Counted from the first letter of the stretch, positions 8,237 through 17,213 are shown. The stretch: DNA of 64,000 nt from Streptomyces tibetensis (GCF_007655005.1 NZ_SZVW01000011.1:124001-188000), one strand, 5' to 3'. Notes: a model not told the origin generated them from the letters alone. A program made the numbers and translations.

Positions 8237-9040
8237 ATGACGAGTGAGGCGATCTCCACCGTCGAGGCATACCTCAAGGCATTCGGCACTCGGGACGTGG
8301 AGCCCATCCTCTCCCACTTCGCACCCGCCGCGACCTGGACGATCCCGGGCGATCCGGCTCTGACCCCGTGGGCCGGGAGCCGCACCGGGCCGGAGGAGAT
8401 CCGGCAGTCGCTCACCGCGTTCTTCGCCGCCGTCGAACCGCTCGCGTTCGAACTGGGGACGCTGGTGGAGTCGGATGGACGGGTCCTGGCACCGGGGCGG
8501 TACGCCTCCCGGTTCCACCCCTCGGGGCAGGTTTTCGAAAGCGAGATGATCCTGCGCTTCACCGTCACCGACGGCCTGATCACCGACTACCGCGTCTTCG
8601 AAGACTCACTCGGCATCACCCGGACTCACCTGGGTGAGCAGACCCTTCCCCAGGAACGGACGACACCGATGACGACCTGGACCAGCGACGAGCTCGACCG
8701 CGTCGCCAACGCCGACGAACTGGAGATGGCCCCGCTCCGGCGTGACGGCACGCTACGCAAGCCGGTGCCGATCTGGGTCGTCCGCGACGGCGACGACCTC
8801 TACGTTCGCTCCTTCCGCGGTACGGACGGCGGCTGGTGGCGGACCGCCCGCGCGAGCCATGCCGGTCACGTCCGCTCCGGCGGGGTCGACAAGGACGTCA
8901 CCTTCGCCGAGGTGCCCGACCCCGGGACCAACGACCGCGTCGACGCCGCGTACCGCACCAAGTACGGCCGTTTCGGCGGTGCGTACGTCGACCCCATGGT
9001 GGCCGCACGCGAAACGACCCTGCGGCTGGTGCCCAGATGA
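8237..9040 (+). CDS. SnoaL-like domain fused to DUF2255
   Basis: One 267-residue open frame carries two domains that are normally separate proteins. Residues about 1-135 form a SnoaL/NTF2-like fold (TVEAYLKAFGTRDVEPILSHF, PEEIRQSLTAFF). Residues about 145-267 form DUF2255 (TWTSDELDRVANADELEMAPLRRDG in part, RTKYGRFGGAYVDPMVAARE). The linker at 8637-8668 looks like a former intergenic spacer: it includes AGGAACGG followed by an ATG at 8669 that would start DUF2255. Loss of a stop codon probably made the fusion, and internal initiation at 8669 is possible. The function of neither domain is known here. Confidence 0.8.
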   Translation: MTSEAISTVEAYLKAFGTRDVEPILSHFAPAATWTIPGDPALTPWAGSRTGPEEIRQSLTAFFAAVEPLAFELGTLVESDGRVLAPGRYASRFHPSGQVFESEMILRFTVTDGLITDYRVFEDSLGITRTHLGEQTLPQERTTPMTTWTSDELDRVANADELEMAPLRRDGTLRKPVPIWVVRDGDDLYVRSFRGTDGGWWRTARASHAGHVRSGGVDKDVTFAEVPDPGTNDRVDAAYRTKYGRFGGAYVDPMVAARETTLRLVPR

Positions 9041-9107
9041 CCACGGCAGTCCCGATCGAAGCCGCTGAGCCACTCTCGCCGGCCGGCCCCGCACAGGAGT
9101 AGGTCTC

Positions 9108-10694
9108 ATGCTCGGTCTCGAACTCGTCGTCGTCCTGGGTGCGGCCGTGCTGGCCGGCAACGTCCTGGGACAACGCTTCCGGGTCGCGCCCCCTGTCGTG
9201 CTGCTGGTCGTGGGCGCTCTCATCGGCCTCGTCCCCGCTGTCCGGCAGACTCAACTGCCCCCCGAAGTGGTGCTGTTGCTCTTCCTTCCCCTGCTGCTGT
9301 ACTGGGAGAGCCTGACCACGTCGATGCGGGAGATCCGCTCGAACCTGCGGGGCATCGTCCTGCTCAGCACGGTGCTGGTCATCCTCACCGCGGGGGCCGT
9401 GGCGGTCGCCGGACACGCACTCGGACTGCCGTGGGGGCCGGCATGGGCTCTGGGCGCGGCCGTGGCGCCCACCGATGCCACGGCGGTGAGTGCCCTGGCC
9501 GGGTCCCTGCCGCGCCGTCAGGTCACAGTTCTGCGTGCGGAGAGCCTCGTCAACGACGGCACCGCGCTGGTGATCTACGGTCTGGCCGTCGGTATCACCG
9601 TGGGCGAGGAGCACCTCACCCTCCCTCATGTGGGCGCGCTGTTCCTGCTGGCGTACGGTGGCGGGGCCGCGGTCGGTGTCGCGGTCGCCTGGGTCAACAT
9701 GAACCTGCGCCGCCGGCTCGACGACCCCCTGCTCGGCAACCTCGTCATGATCCTCGCGCCGTTCACGGCGTACCTGCTGGCCGAGTTGATCCACGCCTCC
9801 GGTGTCCTCGCGGTCGTGGTCAGCGGCCTGATCATGGCCCAGGTGGCGCCCAGCCTCATCCGGGCGGAGCACCGTCGCCAGGCACTGGCCTTCTGGCCGC
9901 TGGCCACGTTCATCATCAACGGCGCGCTGTTCGTCCTGGTGGGCGTGGAACTGCAGTACGCGCTGCGCCACCTGAGCCGAGCCGATCTGCGGGACGCCCT
10001 CATCGCGATCGGGGTGGTCAGCGTGGTGCTGGTCGCGGTCCGGTTCGCGTTCCTGTTCTCCTCCGCCTACCTGATCCGCGCGATCGACCGGCGTCCCGAG
10101 CAGCGCCTGCGCAGGATGAGCGACCGGGCGCGCGTGGTCAGCGGGCTGGCGGGTTTCCGGGGCGCGGTGTCGCTGGCGGTGGCGCTGTCCGTGCCGGAGA
10201 CACTCGACTCGGGTGCACCGTTCCCCGGCCGGGCGTTCATCGTCTTCGTCACCTCGGGCGTCATCGTGGTGACCCTCGTGGTGCAGGGTCTGCTGTTGCC
10301 GGGCGTGGTGCGCTGGGCCAGGCTGCCCCGCGACACCTCCGTCGACGAGGAGCAGCTCCTCGCCGAGACGGCGGCGACCGAGGAAGCCCTCAAGGCACTG
10401 CCCGAACTCGCGGCGCAACTGGGCACCACTCCCAAGGTCAAGGAGTGGCTGCGCCAGGAGTACGAGGCAAACCTGGCGACGGCACAGGCCAGGGGCGCGG
10501 GCACCGACGACGATCCCGCCCTGCTCCACAACCGCCACTACACCGACCTCCGCCTCGCCCTGATCGCCACGAAGCGCGCGACCGTCGTCCGCCTCAGGGA
10601 CGAGTCGAGAATCGACGACACCGTGCTCCGCCGGCTGCAAGCCGCGCTGGACAACGAAGAGGTCCGGCTGAGCGGACGCGAGCAGGTCGAGTAG
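9108..10694 (+). CDS. CPA1-family Na+/H+ antiporter
   Basis: A 528-residue membrane protein with about 12 transmembrane helices followed by a hydrophilic tail of roughly 110 residues. The conserved CPA1 motifs AAVAPTDATAV and RAESLVNDGTAL (with the Asn-Asp pair of the ion-binding helix) are present, as is the GFRGAVSLAVAL helix. It should exchange protons for Na+ or K+ across the cytoplasmic membrane. The charged C-terminus is a probable regulatory domain. It lies between the SnoaL-DUF2255 gene and the amidohydrolase gene in the same direction, with short gaps that suggest an operon. Confidence 0.92.
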   Translation: MLGLELVVVLGAAVLAGNVLGQRFRVAPPVVLLVVGALIGLVPAVRQTQLPPEVVLLLFLPLLLYWESLTTSMREIRSNLRGIVLLSTVLVILTAGAVAVAGHALGLPWGPAWALGAAVAPTDATAVSALAGSLPRRQVTVLRAESLVNDGTALVIYGLAVGITVGEEHLTLPHVGALFLLAYGGGAAVGVAVAWVNMNLRRRLDDPLLGNLVMILAPFTAYLLAELIHASGVLAVVVSGLIMAQVAPSLIRAEHRRQALAFWPLATFIINGALFVLVGVELQYALRHLSRADLRDALIAIGVVSVVLVAVRFAFLFSSAYLIRAIDRRPEQRLRRMSDRARVVSGLAGFRGAVSLAVALSVPETLDSGAPFPGRAFIVFVTSGVIVVTLVVQGLLLPGVVRWARLPRDTSVDEEQLLAETAATEEALKALPELAAQLGTTPKVKEWLRQEYEANLATAQARGAGTDDDPALLHNRHYTDLRLALIATKRATVVRLRDESRIDDTVLRRLQAALDNEEVRLSGREQVE

Positions 10695-10753
10695 ACACCG
10701 GCGCACAAACGACCCCGACCACCCGAGTCCCCCTGCGAAGGAACCCCGCCGCC

Positions 10754-11716
10754 ATGACCTCCGGCCTCATCGACGTCCACGCCCACCACCTCCCCGACTT
10801 CTACGTCCAGCAGGCGACCGAGGCCGGCCACGCCCACCCCGACGGCATGGGCGCCTGGCCCGCGTGGTCGGTTCGAGACCACCTTGATCTGATGGACCGC
10901 AACGGCATCGAGACCGCGATGCTCTCCCTCTCCTCCCCCGGTGTGCACTTCGGCGACGACAAGTCGGCCGGTCTCCTGGCCCGACGGGTCAACGAGTACA
11001 CCGCTGAAGTGGCGCGGGACCACCCAGGCCGCTTCGGGAATTTCGTGTCGCTTCCGCTGCCGGACGTGGACAGGGCGTTGGAGGAGATCGCCTTCGCCTT
11101 CGACGAACTGGGCGCCGACGGCGTGGCGTTGCTGACGCACACCCATGGCGTGTACCTGGGCGACGCGCGCCTCGAACCGGTGTTCGCGGAGCTGGACCGC
11201 CGCGGGGCCGTGGTGTTCATCCACCCCACCTCACCCGTGTGCTGGGAGCAGTCCGCACTCGGCAGGCCGCGTCCGATGGTCGAGTACATCTTCGACACGG
11301 CCCGCACCGTCACGGACCTGGTCATGGCGGGCGTCCTGACCCGCCACCCGGACCTGCGCGTGATCGTCCCGCACTGCGGCGGCGCGATCCCGGTCCTGGC
11401 CGACCGCATCAACGAGTTCATGCGGCCTTTCGTACCCACGCAGGAGGCACCCCCGCGTGACGCCTTGCAGCAACTGGCTTCCCTGTACTACGACATCGCG
11501 GGTACGGCCTTCCCACGCCAGGCGCCCGCACTGTTGAAGCTGGTCGACCCCGACCGCGTGCTCTTCGGCAGCGACTACTGCTGGACGCCCGCACCGCTGG
11601 CCAACACGCACATCGCGGCGATCGACGCCGCCGAGCCACCAGTGGAAGGGGCCACATGGCGCTCGCTCACCACAGCCAACGCTCAGCGCCTGTTCCCCCG
11701 AGCGGCCCCGCGCTGA
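10754..11716 (+). CDS. amidohydrolase-family protein (ACMSD-like)
   Basis: A 320-residue TIM-barrel amidohydrolase of the amidohydrolase-2 group, which includes 2-amino-3-carboxymuconate-semialdehyde and related decarboxylases. The metal ligands appear as the N-terminal DVHAHH motif, His in FIHPT, His in VPHCGG and Asp in FGSDYCW. Non-oxidative decarboxylation or hydrolysis of an aromatic-type acid is the likely reaction. The start MTSGLIDV at 10754 is the only sensible one. It is the last cistron of the rightward run starting with the CMD gene. Confidence 0.85.
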   Translation: MTSGLIDVHAHHLPDFYVQQATEAGHAHPDGMGAWPAWSVRDHLDLMDRNGIETAMLSLSSPGVHFGDDKSAGLLARRVNEYTAEVARDHPGRFGNFVSLPLPDVDRALEEIAFAFDELGADGVALLTHTHGVYLGDARLEPVFAELDRRGAVVFIHPTSPVCWEQSALGRPRPMVEYIFDTARTVTDLVMAGVLTRHPDLRVIVPHCGGAIPVLADRINEFMRPFVPTQEAPPRDALQQLASLYYDIAGTAFPRQAPALLKLVDPDRVLFGSDYCWTPAPLANTHIAAIDAAEPPVEGATWRSLTTANAQRLFPRAAPR

Positions 11717-11889
11717 ACCACCTGACGCCGCGGTCAGCCCGAGCACGCTGGCGACGGCGGCCTCTGCAGCGAACCCTTCGGATTCCGCCCCTGCTCCGCG
11801 GCGCCGCACCCTGTCGCCCTGCCTCCGGAAACGCCACTCCCGCCGTCCCGCGAGGCATACGCCCAGGTGTCCGTTGTGCGTCTTCATGC

Positions 11890-12090
11890 CGCTCGGGCCG
11901 ATCGTCGCCTCGACCGCCCAGGTACAGGCCGTGCGATGCGCCCTGCGCGCCGTCAGCGGGCCGGGTTTCTCGTTGACGTAGGGCCCGTACACCTCCGCGG
12001 GTGTCGAAGAACGTGACTCCCTGATCGACGGCTCCGCGGAGCACGGCGATCATGTCGCTCCGGTCACCGGCGTTGGGTCTCCGGCCCATG
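11890..12090 (-). pseudogene. aldo/keto reductase remnant with frameshift
   Basis: On the minus strand GPMG.. is followed by NAGDRSDMIAVLRGAVDQG and VTFFDT, then after a one-base shift by VYGPYVNE. The intact reductase at 18236 has NPGDRKDMIAVLRGAVDRG, ITFFDTAEVYGPYVNE at the same place. The extra base is a C just after the TTCGACAC codons, near 11998. The first 20 or so residues and everything past the catalytic Tyr are lost or unrecognisable. It is a decayed relative of the gene at 18236. Confidence 0.75.
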
Positions 12091-12133
12091 GGCCGAGTCC
12101 TCAGGCACCGCACCCCGCACCCGATCTCCCAAG

Positions 12134-12170
12134 GGGGGAGGGATTCTTCCCCCCGATGGATTCCTCCCCC
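12134..12170. promoter_or_regulatory. tandem operators, sites D and D2
   Basis: Site D is GGGGGA (12134-12139), centre GGGATTCT, TCCCCC (12148-12153). The overlapping site D2 is CCCGA (12152-12156), centre TGGATTCC, TCCCCC (12165-12170). Both keep the 8-base spacing of sites A-C. They lie about 130-160 bp upstream of the ADH at 12297 and just upstream of the AKR remnant on the other strand. Confidence 0.6.
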
Positions 12171-12296
12171 GCAGATGCTCGATGACCCGCTGACCACCGG
12201 GTACGCGGGCACACAACGGCCCGGTTGACCGATCTGCCGGACATGCCGCGATGGCTGTCGCCGGGACAGCCACCAGAACCACCTGTTGGGAGAAAC

Positions 12297-13340
12297 GTGT
12301 TCACCGTCAACGCTTACGCCGCTACGTCCGCGACCGAACCGCTTGTCCGGACCACCGTCGAGCGCCGTGACGTCGGCCCGCACGATGTCCTCATCGAGAT
12401 CAAGTACGCCGGTGTCTGCCACTCCGACATCCACCACGTCCGTGGGGACTGGGGCCCGGTGCACTATCCGGTAGCCCCCGGGCACGAGATCACCGGAGTC
12501 GTCACCCAGGTGGGCTCCGAGGTCGACAAGCACGCCGTGGGTGACCGCGTCGGCGTCGGCTGCATGGTCGGCTCGTGCCGGACCTGTGACTCGTGCCGCA
12601 ACGGTGAGGAGCAGTACTGCCTCAACGGCACTACGCTCACCTACGGTTCCCTGGACCGGGACGGGACCTGGACCCAGGGCGGATACACCACCCACATCGT
12701 CGTCGACGAGCACTTCGTCGTCCGCGTACCCGAAGGCGTCGCCCTGGACCAGGCCGCCCCGCTGCTGTGCGCGGGCATCACGACCTACTCGCCGCTGCAC
12801 CGGTGGGGCGCCGGTCCCGGCAAGAAGGTGGCCATCGTCGGTCTGGGCGGGCTCGGGCACATGGGCGTCAAGTTCGCCCATGCGATGGGCGCGGAAGTCA
12901 CCGTCCTGTCGCAGTCGTTGAAGAAGATCGACGACGGTCTGCGCCTGGGCGCCAACCACTACCACGCCACCAGCGACCCCACCACCTTCGAGGAACTGGC
13001 GGGCACCTTCGACCTCATCGTCAACACGGTCAGCGCCCGACTCGACGTCGACGCCTACCTCTCCTTGCTGGGTGTGGGCGGCACCATGGTCAACGTAGGC
13101 GCCCCGCCGGAGCCACTGTCCCTGAACGTGTTCTCACTGCTCGCACGCGGACGGTCGTACGCCGGCTCGTCGATCGGCGGAATCCATGAGACGCAGGAGA
13201 TGCTGGACTTCTGCGGTGAGCACGCCATCGGCGCGGAGATCGAGACCATCGAGGTGGAGCAGATCAACGAGGCGTACGAGCGCGTCCTGGCCTCCGACGT
13301 GCGCTACCGCTTCGTGATCGACGTCGCGACCCTGGCCTGA
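12297..13340 (+). CDS. NAD(P)-dependent alcohol dehydrogenase (cinnamyl/YahK type)
   Basis: A 347-residue zinc MDR enzyme of the cinnamyl-alcohol-dehydrogenase/YahK group. Catalytic zinc ligands are Cys41 (VCHSDIHH) and His63-Glu64 (PGHEITG). The structural zinc site is complete with Cys94, Cys97, Cys100 and Cys108. The cofactor loop is GLGGLGHMGVK. The GTG at 12297 is preferred because GGGAGA precedes it and the protein then begins FTVNAYAA; the open frame extends upstream to 12225 without homology. Expected role: NADPH-linked reduction of aldehydes. It probably forms an operon with the next aldo/keto reductase (46-bp gap). Confidence 0.9.
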   Translation: MFTVNAYAATSATEPLVRTTVERRDVGPHDVLIEIKYAGVCHSDIHHVRGDWGPVHYPVAPGHEITGVVTQVGSEVDKHAVGDRVGVGCMVGSCRTCDSCRNGEEQYCLNGTTLTYGSLDRDGTWTQGGYTTHIVVDEHFVVRVPEGVALDQAAPLLCAGITTYSPLHRWGAGPGKKVAIVGLGGLGHMGVKFAHAMGAEVTVLSQSLKKIDDGLRLGANHYHATSDPTTFEELAGTFDLIVNTVSARLDVDAYLSLLGVGGTMVNVGAPPEPLSLNVFSLLARGRSYAGSSIGGIHETQEMLDFCGEHAIGAEIETIEVEQINEAYERVLASDVRYRFVIDVATLA

Positions 13341-13386
13341 CCCGCACCGCATTCGCGGTATGGCCGCGGGAACGGAAGAACCACCG

Positions 13387-14382
13387 ATGACGATGACCTA
13401 CGACCACCTCGGCCGAACAGGTCTGAAGGTGAGCAGGCTCGGCCTGGGAACCATGAACTTCGGCTGGGTCACGGACGAGCCCACCGCTTTCGCCATCCTC
13501 GACCGGGCAGTCGAGGAAGGCATCAACTTCGTCGACACCGCCGACGTCTACGGCGGGCCGCAGTCTCCCGACATGGAGAGGGGGTACGGCCTCTCGGAAG
13601 AGATCATCGGCCGGTGGCTGGCCCAGGGCGGTGGCCGACGTGACCGGATCGTGCTGGCGACCAAGCTCTACCAGCCGATGGGAACCGGTCCGAACGACAA
13701 GCACCTGTCCGCCTACAGGATCCGCAAGGCTGCCGAGGACAGTCTCCGACGGCTGCGGACCGATCACCTCGACCTGTACCAGATGCACCACGTCGACCGT
13801 TCGACGCCGTGGGACGAGATCTGGCAGGCCATGGAGCAACTCGTCCGCGAGGGCAAGGTCACCTACGTCGGCAGCAGCAACTTCGCCGGCTGGCATGTCG
13901 CGACCGCCCAGCAAGAAGCGAGCAAGCGCCGCTTCCTGGGCCTCGTGTCCGAGCAAAGCCTCTACAACCTCAACGCCCGCACCATCGAGCTCGAACTGAT
14001 CCCCGCCCTGCGCCACTACGGCCTCGGCCTGATCCCGTGGAGTCCGCTGGGCGGTGGCCTGCTCGGCGGCGCCCTGCAGAAGGCCGACAGCGGCCGGCGC
14101 TCGTCTCCCGACTTCCTGGCCGACGTCGAGCGGCACCGCTCGCAGCTGGAACGTTACGAGGCTCTGTGCGCGGACCTAGGCGAGCGACCGGCGGACGTAG
14201 CTCTCGCCTGGCTGCTGCACAACCCGGCGGTCGCGACCACCATCGTCGGACCGCGCACCCCCGAGCAGCTGGCCGAATCGCTGCGAGCGCCGCACCTCGC
14301 CCTGTCGCCCGAGACCCTCCGGGAGCTCGACGAGATCTGGCCGGGCCCTGGAGGCGAAGCTCCCGAAGCGTACGCCTGGTAG
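13387..14382 (+). CDS. aldo/keto reductase
   Basis: A 331-residue AKR of the Kv-beta-like/YajO group. Of the catalytic tetrad, Asp50 and Tyr55 (DTADVYG), Lys in LATKLYQP and His in YQMHHVD are visible, so it should be active. The C-terminal NADPH-binding segment (AWLLHNPAVATTIVGPRTPEQL) is intact. The start at 13387 (or the ATG at 13393) fits the family; the ATG at 13360 is too far upstream. It follows the ADH closely, so both are likely controlled from sites D and D2. Confidence 0.9.
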   Translation: MTMTYDHLGRTGLKVSRLGLGTMNFGWVTDEPTAFAILDRAVEEGINFVDTADVYGGPQSPDMERGYGLSEEIIGRWLAQGGGRRDRIVLATKLYQPMGTGPNDKHLSAYRIRKAAEDSLRRLRTDHLDLYQMHHVDRSTPWDEIWQAMEQLVREGKVTYVGSSNFAGWHVATAQQEASKRRFLGLVSEQSLYNLNARTIELELIPALRHYGLGLIPWSPLGGGLLGGALQKADSGRRSSPDFLADVERHRSQLERYEALCADLGERPADVALAWLLHNPAVATTIVGPRTPEQLAESLRAPHLALSPETLRELDEIWPGPGGEAPEAYAW

Positions 14383-14496
14383 CCCGGCCACAGGACGACC
14401 GCCCGCCCGGGTACCCCGTCGCTGCAACCGACGTCCGACGCTGCGGCGGCTGCCCTACTGCACCCCGCCATCGCAACGGCCACCAAGAAGGACACG

Positions 14497-14667
14497 ATGC
14501 ATCAGCACCTGCCGGGGAGCGACCCGAGAGTCCCGGCCCTCGACCTCACATCCATGGACATGTCTCGTGAAGGCCAGGACTCCCCCGTACTCAGCGGTTT
14601 CGACGCCACGCTCGATGACCTCGACCGGCTCGAAGGCCGTGACGTGGCCATGGAGGCCATCGCGTGA
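14497..14667 (+). CDS. small ORF translationally coupled to the MFS gene
   Basis: A 56-residue acidic ORF starting MHQHLPGSDPR and ending RDVAMEAIA. It has no signal peptide and no recognised domain. Its TGA stop overlaps the GTG start of the next gene as GTGA, the usual sign of translational coupling. AAGAAGGA lies just before the ATG. It could be a small partner protein, a leader that tunes transporter translation, or the worn-down tail of a lost gene. Its function is not known. Confidence 0.5.
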   Translation: MHQHLPGSDPRVPALDLTSMDMSREGQDSPVLSGFDATLDDLDRLEGRDVAMEAIA

Positions 14668-15935
14668 ACGACCAGGCGACACTTCCCACCGGTCACCACT
14701 CGGCCGCACGCCCCACGCGACGCGTCGGCCCGGCACTGTCCACTCTGCTGTTGCTGCTGACCGTCTTCGGCCCCGTCTCGATGGACCTCTACCTACCGGT
14801 CCTGCCCTTGCTGACGAGCGATCTCGGCGCGGCCACCTCGGCGGCGCAGTTCACCCTGACCGCCTGCCTGATCGGACTCGCCGTGGGGCAGATCGTCGCC
14901 GGACCGCTGTCGGACCGTTTCGGTCGCCGCCCACCGCTGCTCATCGGCATCGCCGCCTACATCGCCGCGTCCGTGCTGTGCGCGATCAGTCCGAGCCTTG
15001 TGACTCTGGTCATCGCCCGCCTCGTGCAGGGGCTCGCGGGCGCGGTCGGGATCGTCATCGCGCAGGCGGCCGGCCGAGACGTCTATGAAGGCGGTGCCCT
15101 GATCCGTTACTACGGGCGTCTCACCGTCCTGGGCGGTCTCGCCGCCATCGTCGGCCCCGTGCTGGGAGGGCAACTCGCCCGCATCACCGAATGGCGCGGC
15201 ACGTTCCTCTTCCTCGCCGTGATCGGAGTGGTGCTTCTGTTCGCCACCCTGCCCGTCTTCGGCGAGACACTTCCCGGCGATCAGCGCACCAGCGGCGGCA
15301 TCAAGCAGACCGGCCGCGACTTCCGCCGTCTGTTCTCCGACCGCCTCTTCGTCGGATCGGTCTTCATCACCGGTCTGACGTATGCCGCCCTGTTCGCCTA
15401 CCTTTCCGGGGCGACCTACATCCTCCAGGGCGCCTATGGGCTTTCCGCGCAGGCATACTCGGTCGCCTTCGGTGCGAACTCCGCCGGTTTCATGGTCTTC
15501 GGCTACATCGGCGGCCGCACCGCCGAGCGGTGGTCCGAACGCGGCGCGCTCGCCATCGGCATCGCCATGACCGCCACCGGCTCACTCGGCCTCCTCGCGA
15601 CCGGACTGTGGAACCTGCCCCTTCCCGCCGTCCTCGCCTCCCTGTTCGTTCTCGCTTGCGGCGTCGCGTTCGCCGCGCCGGCGACCACGTCGCTCGCCCT
15701 GGCCGGCTACCCGGAACTCGCCGGCACCGCGTCCTCGGTACTCGGCTGCGCCCGCTTCGGGCTCGGAGGAGTCACCGCACCGCTCGTCGGCCTCGGCGGC
15801 GCCCGAGCCGTCCTCCCATTGGGCCTCGTCACCGCCGCGTCGATCGCACTCGCCGCCGTCGCCCAAGCGGTGTTCGTCAAGCAGCCGGGTCAGGGCCGCC
15901 GTGGGCGCGGCCGGGCACGACGACGAGGGCGATGA
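14664..15935 (+). CDS. Bcr/CflA-type multidrug MFS exporter
   Basis: A 423-residue drug:proton antiporter of the Bcr/CflA family with about 12 helices. The family-typical start VFGPVSMDLYLPVLPLL, the GQIVAGPLSDRFGRRP motif A between helices 2 and 3, and RLVQGLAGAVGIVIAQAAGRD are all seen. It should export small toxic molecules across the cytoplasmic membrane. The GTG start overlaps the stop of the small upstream ORF by four bases. The C-terminus ends in an arginine/glycine-rich tail of about 15 residues. Confidence 0.92.
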   Translation: MNDQATLPTGHHSAARPTRRVGPALSTLLLLLTVFGPVSMDLYLPVLPLLTSDLGAATSAAQFTLTACLIGLAVGQIVAGPLSDRFGRRPPLLIGIAAYIAASVLCAISPSLVTLVIARLVQGLAGAVGIVIAQAAGRDVYEGGALIRYYGRLTVLGGLAAIVGPVLGGQLARITEWRGTFLFLAVIGVVLLFATLPVFGETLPGDQRTSGGIKQTGRDFRRLFSDRLFVGSVFITGLTYAALFAYLSGATYILQGAYGLSAQAYSVAFGANSAGFMVFGYIGGRTAERWSERGALAIGIAMTATGSLGLLATGLWNLPLPAVLASLFVLACGVAFAAPATTSLALAGYPELAGTASSVLGCARFGLGGVTAPLVGLGGARAVLPLGLVTAASIALAAVAQAVFVKQPGQGRRGRGRARRRGR

Positions 15936-16010
15936 GAGCCGGGTCGGCAATGAAAATGCAATCGCTCACAGAATCTCCCGCATTCGTCAACCGGAGTATT
16001 GGATATCGCA

Positions 16011-17012
16011 ATGAAGTACACACGACTCGGCACTTCAGGACTCGTTGTCAGCCGTCTAGCGCTCGGCTGCATGACTTTTGGGGACACAGCGAGCGGTTTC
16101 AGTAAATGGGCGCTCAGCGAAGAGGAATCGGAGCCGATTTTCCGGCAGGCCGTCGAACTGGGAATAACCTTCTGGGACACTGCCAATGCCTACAGTTACG
16201 GCACCTCGGAAGAAATCGTCGGGCGGGCGGTCAGGAAGTACTCGCGCCGTGAGGACATCGTGCTGGCCACCAAGCTCTTCTACCCGATGCACTCCGGCCC
16301 AGGCGGCTCCGGAACGTCCCGCAAGGCGATCATGGAGCAGATCGACGCGTCGCTGACTCGCCTCGGCACCGACTACGTCGATCTCTACCAGATCCATCGC
16401 CTGGATTACGACACTCCCGCAGAGGAGACGATGGAGGCCCTCCACGACATCGTGAAGGCGGGCAAGGTCCGCTACATCGGCGCGTCGTCGATGCTCGCCT
16501 GGGCGTTCGCCAAGCTGCAGTACACCGCTGATCTGCACGGGTGGACGCGGTTCGTGTCCATGCAGGACCAGTACAACCTCCTCATGCGTGAGGAAGAACG
16601 GGAGATGTTCGGCCTGCTGGCAGATCAGGGCGTCGGGAGCCTCCCGTGGAGCCCACTCGCCCGCGGCCGGCTCACCCGGCCCTGGGGCGAGGAGACCCGA
16701 CGATCGGAGACCGACCCCGCATACGGGCGCCTCTTCGTTGAAGAAGAGTCGAACCGGAAGATCATCGGGGCAGTGCAGTCGGTAGCCCAGGCACGCGGTG
16801 TGTCCATGGCCACTATCGCACTCGCGTGGGTCCTGACAAACCCCGTGGTCAGTGCACCGATCATCGGGGCATCCAAGCCACGTCACCTGTCGGACGCAGC
16901 TGCGGCCCTCGACATCACGCTGACGGACAAAGAAATCACCACGCTCGAAGAGCACTACACCCCTCGGCTCGCCACCGGCATGAGCGCCGCGGACCGCCCG
17001 CCGGCGCGCTGA
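16011..17012 (+). CDS. aldo/keto reductase
   Basis: A 333-residue AKR. The catalytic residues are Asp56 and Tyr61 (DTANAYSYG), Lys in LATKLFYP and His in YQIHRLD. The segment SMQDQYNLLMREEEREM and the C-terminal IIGASKPRHL cofactor region match the YajO/YccK-like reductases. The ATG at 16011 is preferred; a TTG at 15999 is also in frame. The immediate upstream region is notably less GC-rich than its neighbours, which fits a promoter. It stands about 75 bp after the MFS exporter in the same direction. Confidence 0.9.
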   Translation: MKYTRLGTSGLVVSRLALGCMTFGDTASGFSKWALSEEESEPIFRQAVELGITFWDTANAYSYGTSEEIVGRAVRKYSRREDIVLATKLFYPMHSGPGGSGTSRKAIMEQIDASLTRLGTDYVDLYQIHRLDYDTPAEETMEALHDIVKAGKVRYIGASSMLAWAFAKLQYTADLHGWTRFVSMQDQYNLLMREEEREMFGLLADQGVGSLPWSPLARGRLTRPWGEETRRSETDPAYGRLFVEEESNRKIIGAVQSVAQARGVSMATIALAWVLTNPVVSAPIIGASKPRHLSDAAAALDITLTDKEITTLEEHYTPRLATGMSAADRPPAR

Positions 17013-17213
17013 CAGAAGCCGTTGGGCCTGCCACGCGATGCCGGTTCCGCTGCGTGGTTTCGCTTTACGGGTGACGAGGCAGTGCGCGATCGATGCTCAC
17101 GTCCAGCGGTGCCGTAACCGGATCGCTCGGTCTTGGAGCGTGCGTCGGCCGAGCGAATTTTCACCTCTCTGCCGCACATCGCGGCGAACACAGGAACGTA
17201 AGGAAACACCCGG

